Positions 1-10,329 of a DNA stretch of 64,000 nucleotides are shown here, piece after piece. Positions within the stretch are counted from its first letter, which is position 1. Every line of letters begins with the position of its first letter. The translations under genes were made by a program, and so were the position numbers. This DNA comes from Cryptomeria japonica (lineage: Eukaryota; Streptophyta; Pinopsida; Cupressales; Cupressaceae): NCBI RefSeq assembly GCF_030272615.1, contig NC_081410.1, forward strand, positions 222,077,415 to 222,141,414, written 5' to 3'. The notes beneath the pieces were generated by a model. That model was not told the origin of the DNA, made no database searches, and saw only the letters and a program-made list of their open reading frames with translations.

Positions 1-1
1 A

Positions 2-3000
2 GCTAAAAGAACATATAAGCCTAACCCTGAATATCAGAGATACAAATTTAAGAAGAATAGAGACAAATCATGTTACTATGCTGATGAAGGAGTTATTGAT
101 GATTCTGATGAAGAACCAATTTTGTTGCAATAAAATAATATCAACCGACACCTACTATTCCACCGCCAGAGCAGGCCCTGACAGCTAAAATTGAAGAAAA
201 AGATGAATGTGTCATAGATTTCAAATGTTCACATCATATGACTGGTGATAAAAGTAAATTCTTATCTTTTCAGGAATATAGTGGAGGTCTAGTAAGATTT
301 GGGGATGATAAAGCTTGTTTTTATCAAAGGAAAAGGCACTATATATTTTGATGGTAAGCACAATACTGACAATGTTTATTATGTTGAAGGTTTGAAGCAT
401 AATCTTTTGAGTGTTGGTCAATCAGTTGAAAAGGGTTTTCAATTACAGTTCAAGAATGGTAAATGTAAAATCATGAACAAAAATGGTTTGGAGATTGCAA
501 CCAGTAATCAGACTGAAGTTAATATCTTTCATTTGAATAACAGTGAAAAGACATGTTTGATTGCACATATTGATCAAAGTTGGTTATGGCATAAGAGATT
601 TTCTCAAGTAAATTTAGATTGCATTGTAAAGATCAGTTCAACTAAGGTAGTAAGGGATTAACCTAATATTGTGAAACCTCATAATCCGGTATGTAAGGAA
701 TCTCAAATGGGAAAGCAACTTAGAATAACTTTTAAGACTATTTATGAGAAATCCAATAATATTCTTGATTTAATCCATACTTACTTGTGTGGTCTGGCAA
801 GAACAAGAAGTCTATAGGGAGATAGATACTTTATGCTAATCATTGATGATTATTCTAGAATGTGTTGGGTTACTTTTCTTAGGGAGAAATCATAAGCTTT
901 TGGAAAATTAAAACTATTCAAGGCAATGGTAGAGAATGAAACCAGTAAGAAAATCAAATGTTTGAGATCAGATCGAGGAGAATTTACATCTAAGGAGTTT
1001 GATACATTTTGTGAAGTGAATGGAATCAGAAGACAACTATCAGCACCCCAGACACCTCAGCAAAATAGAATTGTGGAAAGGAAGAACATAACTATTCTCA
1101 ATGTAGCTAGAAGCATGATATTGGAAGAAAATCTACCTTATGTGTACTGGAGAGAAGTAGTGAATACAACAGTTTACACTTTTAACAGATTTCACATCAA
1201 AGGTGAAACCAGTAAGACCCCTTATGAACTATGGTTTGGTAATACTCCCACTCTTAAATACTTTAGAATATTTGGAAGCAAATGTTATATTAGGAGAGAT
1301 GATTATATTGGTAAAATTGATCCTAGAAGTGATGAAGGAATATTTCTTGGTTATTCATCTAAGAGCAAGGCATATAGATGTTTTAATAAAAGATTGCAGA
1401 AAATCATTGAGAGTGCTAATGTGAAGATAGATGAATAATTTAGAGGAAATTCAAGGTCTATAGATTCACTGGTAGTTGAGATGATCATAAATGAACCAAT
1501 ACAGAGTGCACCAGTACAGAGTGTGGATCTAGTCACACCGACATCATCAGAGAATTCCACAGTGACTAAAGAACAACAACATGTGAATAAACCCAGGTAT
1601 GTAAGACTGAATCACTCAGAAAATCAGATAATTGGGAATAAGTATTAAGGAGTTATGACAAGAGGAAGACTAGCAAATGAAGAGGTATGTTTAATTTCTC
1701 AAATTGAACCAGCATCTATTATTGAGGCATGTGAAGATGAACATTGGATTAAAGCAATGGAAGATGAATTAGAACAAACTGAAAAGAACAATACATGGAC
1801 ATTAGTTCCCCGGCCTAAAGACAAAAATGTAATTGGAACTAAATGGGTATTAAGAAATAAACTTAATGAAGATGGTAAGGTAATCAGGAACAAAACAAGA
1901 TTAGTGTGTAAAGGATATTCACAAAAAGAGGGAATTGATTATAATAAAACACTTGCATCGGTAGCTAGAATTGAGGCAATCAGATTATTTCTTGAATTTG
2001 CACCTCACAAGAACTATAAAGTATATTAGATGGATGTAAAATGTACATTTTGGAATGGTGATCTTGAAGAGGAATTTTACACTGAACAACCTGATGGATT
2101 TTCATTGACAAATAATGAAGATATGGTTTGCAGATTAAGGAAAGCTTTGTATGGATTGAAGCAAGCTCCTAGAGCTTGGTATGCTAGATTAGACAAATAT
2201 CTTTTGAAGCTTGGATACACTAAAGGTAATGTTGATAGCAACTTATATTTCAAAGTGACTAATGATGAAATCTTGGTTATTGAAGTTTTTGTTGATGATA
2301 TCATTTTTGGAGGAGAAGATGGATTATGTAAAGACTTTGCTAATAAGATGCAGGAAGAATTTGAAATGTCTATGATTGGGGAGATAAAATTCTTTTTAGG
2401 ATTGCGAATTTCACACACTGATAAAGGTATATTCATATGTTAAAAAAAATACTTGAAGGAACTATTGAAGAAATTTGGTATGGAAAATTCCAAACTAGTA
2501 AGTACTCTTATGACTACCACTGACAAATTCACATTGAAGGATGATTCAGCTCCTATTAATCCAACAAGATATAAATCCATGATTGGAGGTTTATTGTATT
2601 TGACACAAACAAGACCTGATATAATTAATGTAGTATGTATTGTTTCAAGATTTTAGAGTAATCCTAAAGAAAATCATGAATCAACAGTAAAAAGGATTTT
2701 CCGGTATCTACAAGGCACAACAAATCTTGGTTTATGGTATCCTAAAGATGAAAATTTTGATTTATGTGCATACACCAATGCAAATTGGGCAGGAGATGTA
2801 GATGATAGAAAGAGCACCACTAGTGGAGCATTCTTTCTTGGTAGCAGATTTATTTCATGGTTGAGTAAGAAACAAAGTTGTACATCATTATCAATAGCAA
2901 AATCAGAATATGTTGCAGCAACAACTAATTGTACTCAGGTATTATGGATTAAACAAATGTTGAAGGACATCAAGGTAAAATGCAAAGAACCAATAATCAT

Positions 3001-3241
3001 TTATTGTGATAATTCAACAGCCATTGATATATCAAAGAATCTAGTATTTCACTCTAAGACTAAACATGTTTCTAGCAAATATAATTTTTTGAAAGAGAAT
3101 GTTGAAGCAAAACAAGTAAGATTGGTTTATGTGAATACTAAAGAGCAGATTGCAGATATATTTATTAAGCCTTTGCCTAAGGAAAATTTTGAATATCTCA
3201 GAGAGCAGCTTGGGGTAATACCCTCACTGATAGAGACTTAG
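2..3241 (+). pseudogene. copia-1 gag-pol remnant (protease, integrase, RT, RNase H)
   Basis: From 299 to 3241 a single frame runs through integrase, RT and RNase H with about ten in-frame stops and almost no frame change. A shift near 325 separates the protease part, where the Asp-Ser-Gly site is degraded (DFKCSHHMTG near 217). The integrase zinc region is damaged: the second His is Gln in HKRFSQV and the second Cys is lost in VCKESQMG. The first catalytic Asp of the DDE core is replaced (HTYLCG near 777), while RSDRGEF and VERKN remain. The RT has YGLKQAPRAWY and the catalytic FVDD at 2288-2299. RNase H ends with the usual HSKTKHV and IADIF-KPLP motifs. Several stops sit where sibling copies have Gln (2027, 2441, 2654), consistent with C-to-T decay. 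The element cannot encode a working polyprotein. Confidence 0.92.
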
Positions 3242-3602
3242 ACAGTTGAAGATTGGCATCAAACCGATAGAAAATAATAGAAAAACCTTTTTCCGGCTTT
3301 GATGGAGGAGAGCTACTTCTCATGGGGAGCAGTTGGCTATAAAAATTGGTCATTGTAATTGGTTGTATGTTCTTCTATTTGTATTTCTTTAGCATTTGAT
3401 GTCAAAGAGGGAGAGATATCTATGGACAAACTTTGTATTTAGGAAACATTATCCTATGAGAGATTATTCATTGGGGGAGAGATTAATCAAAATGCAGAGA
3501 GTGATTTTGGTTTTGATTTTTGGTATTGATCTATTCTGGAGATTGTTGGTTTTTGGTTTTTGGCACTTAGATGTTTTTCCATCTAGTGCTGCCATAAATG
3601 CC
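3242..3602 (+). other. copia-1 3' untranslated region with purine tracts
   Basis: This stretch between the pol stop and the polypurine tract carries no gene. It contains repeated purine tracts near 3400 and 3472 embedded in a TTGATGTCAAAG-like context, which is repeated just before the real tract. The same layout is seen in copia-2, copia-3, D and E. Small open frames here are not supported. Confidence 0.7.
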
Positions 3603-3614
3603 AAAGGGGGAGAT
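3603..3614 (+). promoter_or_regulatory. Polypurine tract of copia-1
   Basis: AAAGGGGGAGAT lies immediately upstream of the LTR, in the context GCCATAAATGCC. It is the expected primer for plus-strand DNA synthesis. The same 12 bases precede the LTR in copia-2, D and E. Confidence 0.88.
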
Positions 3615-4625
3615 TGTTGGTATTATGGATATGTTACATTAGTTTTTTCATTGATGTCAACACTTATCCTTCTGGAGATCTACATTGTTAATTTGGCACT
3701 ATGTCCATATTGATTTACTGTTGAACCGACACATTGTATTCACCGAGAAGTTCACATGGTTTGGATACTTGGTTTTGGTATTCTGATTAATGGTCTAATT
3801 AGGTTGACATATTTGCTATTATTGGCAAATTGGTCTAGGTTATGGACTAGTATGCATTATCTATTCCAAATCAACATGACACGTTATGGAGATGATTTAT
3901 TATTTGGATATTGTGTAAATGTATTGAGCCGACATGATGCATCTCATCTTGACTTATTTGTAATTGATTTTATTGTAATATTCTTATTGAGCCAACCTAC
4001 ACGTTTGGTCTTAGGTTTTGGTATATATGTAGGATCTCATTTGTGAGATGGAATGAAGTAGAGAAGTAACGGTATATAGTATATGATATTGTACCATGGT
4101 ATGTGCAAATATTGAAGATCATATGAGCAGACCATAGAGAAGGTTCAAGGAAGGTTTGAAGGTGATTATTAGAGCTTAACTGGTGCTGAATCCAACATTA
4201 GAGATGCTACTTTAAGCAGTACATTATCGTTGGATTTAACCATCCAATTGTAGTCAGTGTGACTCCTATTTTGTGATTGAGTAGTGAACTCTAGGCGGTT
4301 GACCTTTTTCCATGTGCAGACCCCATTTGTATACACATACTATCTGCAGTAGTATAATCTGATTGTGGGTAAGGTTTCCCACTGTGGTTTTTCCCCTTAG
4401 AGGGTTTCCACGTACAAATCTTTGTGTTATGTGTTGTGGATGTTGTTTCTCTTTCTGTTTTATGCATTTAGTTTCACTGGTATTGATATTAACCATTAAT
4501 CTGTTAATTGGTGTTAAGTTTGGTTTACCGGTATTACGTATCAAGTTTGATTAAGTTGCATTTGGGTTGTAATTCATGGTCAATTGATTCACCCCCCCTT
4601 ATCAGTTGCCTCCTAGGTCCTAACA
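3615..4625 (+). repeat. 3' LTR of copia-1
   Basis: This 1,011-bp LTR starts TGTTGGTATTATGG directly after the polypurine tract and ends CCTAACA. It is clearly related to the LTRs at 13494 and 58562. A TATA-like TATATAT lies at 4022-4028. The U5 part has the hairpin GTGG-TTTTTCCCC-GGGTTTCCAC (4384-4412) and the C-rich ATTCACCCCCCC block near 4588, both shared with other LTRs in the window. Confidence 0.92.
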
Positions 4626-6994
4626 CATACCCTGATCGGTAATAGTACCAGACCTTTAGAGGTTCTTTCTTCTTCGTCATAAGCTTTGATTGTTATTTTC
4701 TTGGCTGGATCAATGACATTTTTTAGAAAATCCCAGCCGTGTAAGAAGATTATAGGTACAAATATTCAACCCAATGCCTCCATCAAAACACATTTAACTC
4801 GGTGTTTATGGATCATAGCTTCAATGTGTAATGGCTGGTTATATGGGTGACGAGTTGTCATCTTCTTTAGAGAAAGTAAGATAATGAGGTGAAGTCAAGT
4901 GACCCACCATAGATTTAAACCGATCGATATCTAAATCTTTTGGGACATTAGTTGTGAGCAATGCTTTGTCCAGCATCTCTTTATGAGCATAAGAGATTTA
5001 TAGCAATTCAAAGATGGAGATTTGAGCATTCATTCTTTTTAGTTGTTCGACAATGGTATATCCAGAGGATGATGATGAAGTTAGTTGTTTAAATTTAGCA
5101 AATGTTGTATCCGTTTGTTTGTTTTACGAGGTTGGTAGGTTTGACGTCATTTGAGTAGGAGTTGAAGAACCAGCTCCTTGGAGAGTGACTTTCTTTTGAG
5201 CATGGGTCACAACATTTACATTTTGTGATTCGTTTTGTTTATCTTTGATTATAATCACATTGCAATATTTAGGTTGGGAAGACTCAATCATGTTGATCAC
5301 ATTGTCATTGCTGGTATAGGTGTAATTAACTTTGGCACCTCCCTTTGACTTTGAGGAATTACCCTGTTCATAAATAGGTAAGGGATCTTTAAAATCTTTG
5401 TGATCAACATTAGTTGTGTGATTTCCCACAAAAAATTTTCCAGCGTCAATGAGATCTTGAATCTCATGCTTAAGCTTCATGCAACTGTTTGTGTTATGAT
5501 CTTTGTTTCTATGGTATTTGCAGTATTTGTTTTCTCTCCACCATTTTGGTTTCACTTCTAGATCATATGGCCTAGAATTGTCTAGTAAGGTTATCAGATC
5601 ATTTGCCAATAAAGTTTTGAAATCAGATTCGTATGATTCTTCTAAAGGAGTGAATTTGCGTTCAGGTTTTGAAAGCCAAGGTTTCTCTTTAAACCACTCT
5701 TTTACTTTCTTCGGAGGATTTTCTACTACGATTTCAGCTTCTTTGAGTGTTTGCATGCCACTAGCCAAGTTAAATATCATGGACATTGTTTTTTCTTTAA
5801 CAATGTCTACCACTCCATCATTAACAACATTTTTGTTGTTGTCTTTGCCATATTTCCAATATTTTTTCTTTTCTTTGGAACTAGATCCTAGTTGTGTTTC
5901 TTTCCAAAGTGAGATGTCTCCCTTCTTTATAAGAACATCTTCCATCCTGAGGGCATTATCTACCATTTTGTTGAATCAAGGGTGTACTTGCATTTGGATA
6001 TTATATTTCAATTCAGGGATTAAGTTATTGACGAAGATATCCATCTTCTCAGAATCTGTAATAGGCCGTGAATATCTAGAGAACATCTTTCTCCATCATT
6101 GGAGAAAAGTGAGAAAGGGCTCTCCTCTTTTTGATTTGGTATTGCAAAGCTCTATCATAGTGACTGGGTGACGAATGTTATAGGAGTATTGTTGTAGAAA
6201 CAGTTGGATTAATTCTTTAAAAGTTTTTATTCCCATAGGTAGGCTTGACAACCATTCCATAGCTTACCCTCCTAAACTTCTCGAGAAAAGGCGCATGAGA
6301 TATGTTTGGTCGTGCATGAACTCCATACATAAATCACAAAATTCTCTAATATGGTCTTGGGGATCCGAGTTACCATCATATTTGTCAAATTTTGGGATCT
6401 CCACTTGTGAAGGAAATGGAGGCATGTAAATGTTTTTGTCAAATGGAAATGGGCATATTGTGTCTAGAGAATATTGTTTTGGTGATTTATCCTTGTTTTT
6501 TAGTTCTGTGATCACAGTTCATAATGCTTGTAATTGTTTATTTACCATTGCTAATGGTGTCTCTTCCTCTTTAGTGATGACAGCCTCAACGTTATAACCA
6601 GTAGGAAGTTAAGCTCCTTGCTTTGCTAGTTCTAGAAAATAGTCTTCTTTTTCTCTAGCCATGATAACCTTCATCATTTTTCGGAATTCTTTATCTTTTT
6701 GGCATTTTTGTATATCAGTTTTTGGAGGTTCAGAGGCTTCAGATTCACTTGATGAGGAATCACTGTTAGTATCATGGATACTAAGATTGTCATAAGTTTT
6801 GTGTTTAGCAGCTTATCTTTCTTGTTTTATTCCAGATATGGTGGGGGACAAGGGTTGATCATAAATTGGCATATCTGATTATGAAGTTTTATCAGTAAGA
6901 GGATCCTTTACATAAATGGATTATCTTGATATGAAAAGGATTGTCCTTTTTCCTTGGCTGCTTTCTTACGAGAACTTCTTGTTTGAATAGACAT
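4626..6994 (-). pseudogene. gypsy-A Gag and protease remnant
   Basis: Translation begins at the ATG at 6994 (MSIQTRSSRKKAAKEKG) and runs leftward with stops and frame changes. The Gag core is clear at 6515-6264: CPFPFDKNIYMPPFP, then IPKFDKYDGNSDPQDHIREF and YLMRLFSRSLGG, as in gypsy-B and gypsy-C. A C-x2-H-x4-H-x4-C knuckle (CKYHRNKDHNTNSC) lies near 5530-5490. Protease homology follows below 5100 (AQISIFELL, VPKDLDIDRFKSMVGHL). The catalytic region is damaged: the Asp-Gly-Gly of gypsy-C is reduced to a GGIGLNIC-like remnant, with a deletion. The frame stops at 4626 in LLPIRV, where copia-1 is inserted. Confidence 0.88.
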
Positions 6995-9159
6995 TTTTAT
7001 TGATTGATGTGACCTAAAGTTCTTTGTGATGCAGAAGTCAAGATCAAATTTGGAGCTAGTTGTTCATTTAACGTATCGATTGAGAGAAGCAACTAAGCTT
7101 TAGTTTGGTTTTGGGAATGATCTATCCTATGTAAGATGTTTATCTAAGTTACCTAGTTTGATTTAAGAGAAGTGACTAAGACTCGGTCTAGTTTTAGGAA
7201 TGATCTATCCTATGTAAGAAGTTATCTAAGTGATTTAAGTTTGATAAATGGTTGATTGAACTAGCTAAAAGATGATCGACAAAATCATGCAACACTATGA
7301 CATAAGTGCACTGTTTATATTTGTTTATGCTCAAAATGATGATAACTGGTTTTATGCTCGCTGTAGACTATTTTAGGAAAGTTTGACTATTCTAGATTGA
7401 CAAAATCAAAGATTCGTATGACAGGTTTTATAGAACTAGACGACAATTTAATAGCTTCGGGACGACAAAAATAGAATTTTGTACAAGTTGATGCCTATGT
7501 TTGCACGACAGATGGGTATACCTCAGACAATAAATTGATGAATGCAATGGTGTTTCATATGACATAGAATCAGATACCAGATGATAATTCCCTAAATAGG
7601 ACGATAGTTTATCAGATTTAGTACAACACAGAACTATGGCTCAAACGATAAACTGTTAGACCTGATAAAATTTTGTATGACAAAGGTATCTAGCAGGATG
7701 ATAAATTAGAAGACTCGTACGACAATTTACGGGATAGGGACAAAATTTCTGACAGATCGAGTTTTTAATGACTCACGACGACCAGTTTTGAGATGGACTG
7801 ATTTTTTGGATAGCTAAGATAGACTAGTTTGTGACACAAACAGAGTTTCGACTAAGATAGACTATTTTCGACACAGACAAAGTTTCGACTAAGATAGACT
7901 AGTTTTGACACGGACAAAGTTTTGACTAAGATAGACTAGTTTTTGACACGGACAAAGTTTTGACTAATGAGTTGTTTATTGTTTTCTCTAATTTTGGTAT
8001 TTCAGTTTCAGTTTCAGGGATGAAAACACAATAAACATGCAATATGTAGAATGAATTCAATCACAACATGCTAACCCTATGGAAATTGGTGAGAGAAGAA
8101 AACATTTGCTTGCTGATTTAGGTACACACCCAATAGCTAATCTGAATACGACCACTGAGTCTCACCCAATGGATTCTCAATGCCGTATTAGCCAACTTCA
8201 AATGCTAATGGGGGCATGATATGGCAAGTGTCTTGGGAGAGTTACTATCTCTCTTGCACAAAGATTATCCCCCCTTTCAAAGGTGAACCAAGTAGCTTCT
8301 AATTTTAATTGGAACTAGTAAGGGATCCATTTGGTGCATCGAGGTATAAAATTAATTAAGAGGTCTCCCAACCTTGAAAACCAAGGTTTAATATACCCGA
8401 AGGTACAGAGGAGAGCTATTCTCGAGCACAGTCGTTGACTTGATTTTCATCAAATCATGTTTATTTTATAGTGGGTTGGAGTACTTGGTGTTTAGTTGTT
8501 CCCACTTGGGTTGTTCCCCTCTCACCGACCCTAATGGATTTGGCCTTAAAGGCTCCTCGGGAGGGTAGGTCTGCTAAAGATATACAAATCTCAAACTTAG
8601 GAAAAAGCCTCAAGGGTCTGGATTTCTAATTGTCTATGCAGACAAGAGAATACTCTCCTATCTCTCAGAATTTTCTAAAAACATGAAAGAAAGATTTGTT
8701 CATTAACCAGATAGCAAGTTAGGTGCCTAAAAAATGAATTTAATGAATGCACAATATTTTCTCTAATCTCCTTAGGCAACCTGCAAAGACAACAAATCAG
8801 TAGTCATATTATCCTTGTTTGACAAGCATATTCTTCAACAAGCGTTCTACAAAAACTGATTAGGCTGTGAAAATTTCTCAGACAGATGAACAACAAGCCA
8901 GCATCAGCATTAGTATGATAAAAATTGAATGAGAAAACTCGAAGAAAGAAATCTGCTTTTAACCCAGAAACACAAAATACCATACGAGGATTCTCATCGA
9001 GTCATATGAGATCACACGATATTTGTTGTTTATCGTTCGGTAGAGTGGGAAAACTCGTACGATAATTTGCAGCAACTGTATGGACGAAAATTCAAAAAAA
9101 TAAAAATCTGAAAAATAAGAAAAAAGTTAGTCTCTGAGGCTGAAAGATGTAGTCTTCTG
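6995..9159 (-). other. gypsy-A 5' leader between PBS and gag
   Basis: This 2.2-kb leader holds no supportable gene. On the minus strand a block at about 8600-8430 (GTGAGAGGGGAACAACCC, then CAAGTGGGAACAA) closely matches gypsy-C at about 54390-54420, so part of the leader is conserved. The stretch 7370-7800 contains scattered short ACGACA-type repeats, and a clear tandem repeat lies at 7814-7963. Long leaders are known in several plant gypsy lineages, but the role here is unknown. Confidence 0.7.
7814..7963. repeat. Four tandem 37-38 bp repeats in gypsy-A leader
   Basis: Units begin at 7814, 7852, 7889 and 7926, and each starts CTAAGATAGACTA on the plus strand. The rest of the unit is TTTTGACACGGACAAAG with small changes. 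The last two copies are nearly identical, which points to recent unequal exchange or replication slippage. Confidence 0.88.
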
Positions 9160-9176
9160 CCCCACGGTGGGTGCCA
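9160..9176 (-). promoter_or_regulatory. Primer-binding site of gypsy-A
   Basis: On the minus strand TGGCACCCACCGTGGGG follows the LTR end after four T residues. Gypsy-C has TGGCGCCCACTGTGGGG in the same place. This is the general TGGCGCC-type PBS of plant Ty3/gypsy elements. I have not assigned the tRNA. Confidence 0.83.
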
Positions 9177-9180
9177 AAAA

Positions 9181-10329
9181 TGTGTGTGTGAAAAAGTGGA
9201 ATAAGTCTGTAAGCTGCAAGACACAACACTTCAATTAAGTCATTACATGTATGTTTAGATAGATATAATCATGAATAATAAAACCATAACAAATGGACCA
9301 ATTGTCTTCTAAAAGATGTGAGTATAGGATTGCTCTCGGATTTGTATAAGCAATACCAGTGACTAGACTACACCAAGATGAAGGATTTAATCTATATGAA
9401 CATGATATTAAGCTAAATGGATGCAAGATTATGCTAGATGGATGAATAGTAAGCTATAAGAATTCAGGCAATCATGAAATATGCAAAAAGAAATTAAACT
9501 AAGATGCAATAATCTCAAAAAGCAAGCACAATGTCTTCAATGACTCCAGAGCAAAAACTGTATAATAACAATAAATCTCTAAGGTGTTTTGAATGAGAGA
9601 TGAAGGCTAAATTTATAGAGAATCACAAGAGAGATCAAGAAAAAGCACAATTTAGGATAATTAAAATAATTGAGATATCAGATTCAGTTAACCTTGAGAT
9701 AGATTCCAATTATAGTTTAATTGAAATGCATTCAAAAAAGAAGTTTGAGTTTGCATTGGAGATAAAATTCAATGAATTCCATGCACTTGAGATGAAAATA
9801 GGTAATTCCATGCGATTTCTTTGATTTATTCAAGAAAGATTCTTTTTTAATGCAACTGAACTTCTTTTATCAAAAGCTTTGAGTTCCAATTTTAGAGAAT
9901 GATTAATAATCCAATAAATTGTTTTTCTGATTTCAAGTTATCTCAATTTAGAAGAAGAAATAATATCTCAAGTTTGATTTCTCTCTCAATTCAATTCTTT
10001 TATTTTATTTTCAATTTAACTCTTTCTTTGCATATTAATTCCTCTTTTGTAATAAATTAATTCCTTTTTTATGATTAAATGGCAAATTTATTAATTAATT
10101 AAATATTCTAGGATATTTAATAAATTAAATAGGATAATTGATCAAAATGATTTTTTTGGAATGATTTAATTTATATAGAATAATTCACTTGCCATGTGAC
10201 ATTCAGTGATTGAAGAATTAATTAATTGTGTGCTCAAAGTTGATTTAATTGCCTTTGGTTAGGGCCTTGGTGATGTTGTCGATATTAGGGGCCCATGGTT
10301 TAGGTGATCCTCTTTAGGGTATTATAACA
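9181..10329 (-). repeat. 5' LTR of gypsy-A
   Basis: On the minus strand this 1,149-bp LTR would begin TGTTATAATACCC at 10329 and end CACACACA at 9181, just before the PBS. The outer boundary is supported because copia-2 coding sequence resumes at 10330. The LTR is AT-rich, with long runs of TTAATTAATT-like sequence at 10080-10200. The small open frame at 9600-9824 is not convincing as a gene. Confidence 0.78.

Larger units (their letters stand above)
1..4625 (+). mobile_element. Ty1/copia element copia-1, 5' end outside window
   Basis: This is a decayed Ty1/copia LTR retrotransposon entering from the left edge. The visible order is end of Gag, protease, integrase, reverse transcriptase, RNase H, 3' untranslated region, polypurine tract and 3' LTR. 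Integrase before reverse transcriptase is diagnostic of copia. The motifs and the purine-rich 3' region resemble the SIRE/Maximus lineage, but I cannot confirm this without a tree. The flank at 4626 is gypsy-A sequence in the middle of its protease, so copia-1 inserted into gypsy-A and is younger than it. The 5' LTR, PBS and first half of gag are not in the window, so target-site duplication cannot be tested. Confidence 0.93.
4626..10329 (-). mobile_element. Ty3/gypsy element gypsy-A (5' LTR through protease)
   Basis: On the minus strand this element reads 5' LTR (10329 to 9181), PBS (9176-9160), a 2.2-kb leader, Gag starting near 6994 and then protease. The protease is cut at 4626 by copia-1, so RT, integrase and the 3' LTR lie outside. 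On the right it interrupts copia-2: sequence on the far side of 10329 picks up in the middle of the copia-2 coding region. The order of insertion is therefore copia-2, then gypsy-A, then copia-1. Gypsy-B and gypsy-C belong to the same broad family. Confidence 0.88.

Noticed and set aside
5503-6171. 222-codon plus-strand open frame
   Set aside because: It is antisense to the gypsy-A Gag, which has recognisable capsid and knuckle motifs on the minus strand.
9600-9824. 74-codon charged open frame
   Set aside because: It lies inside the gypsy-A LTR, is AT-rich and has no homologue in the gypsy-C LTR.
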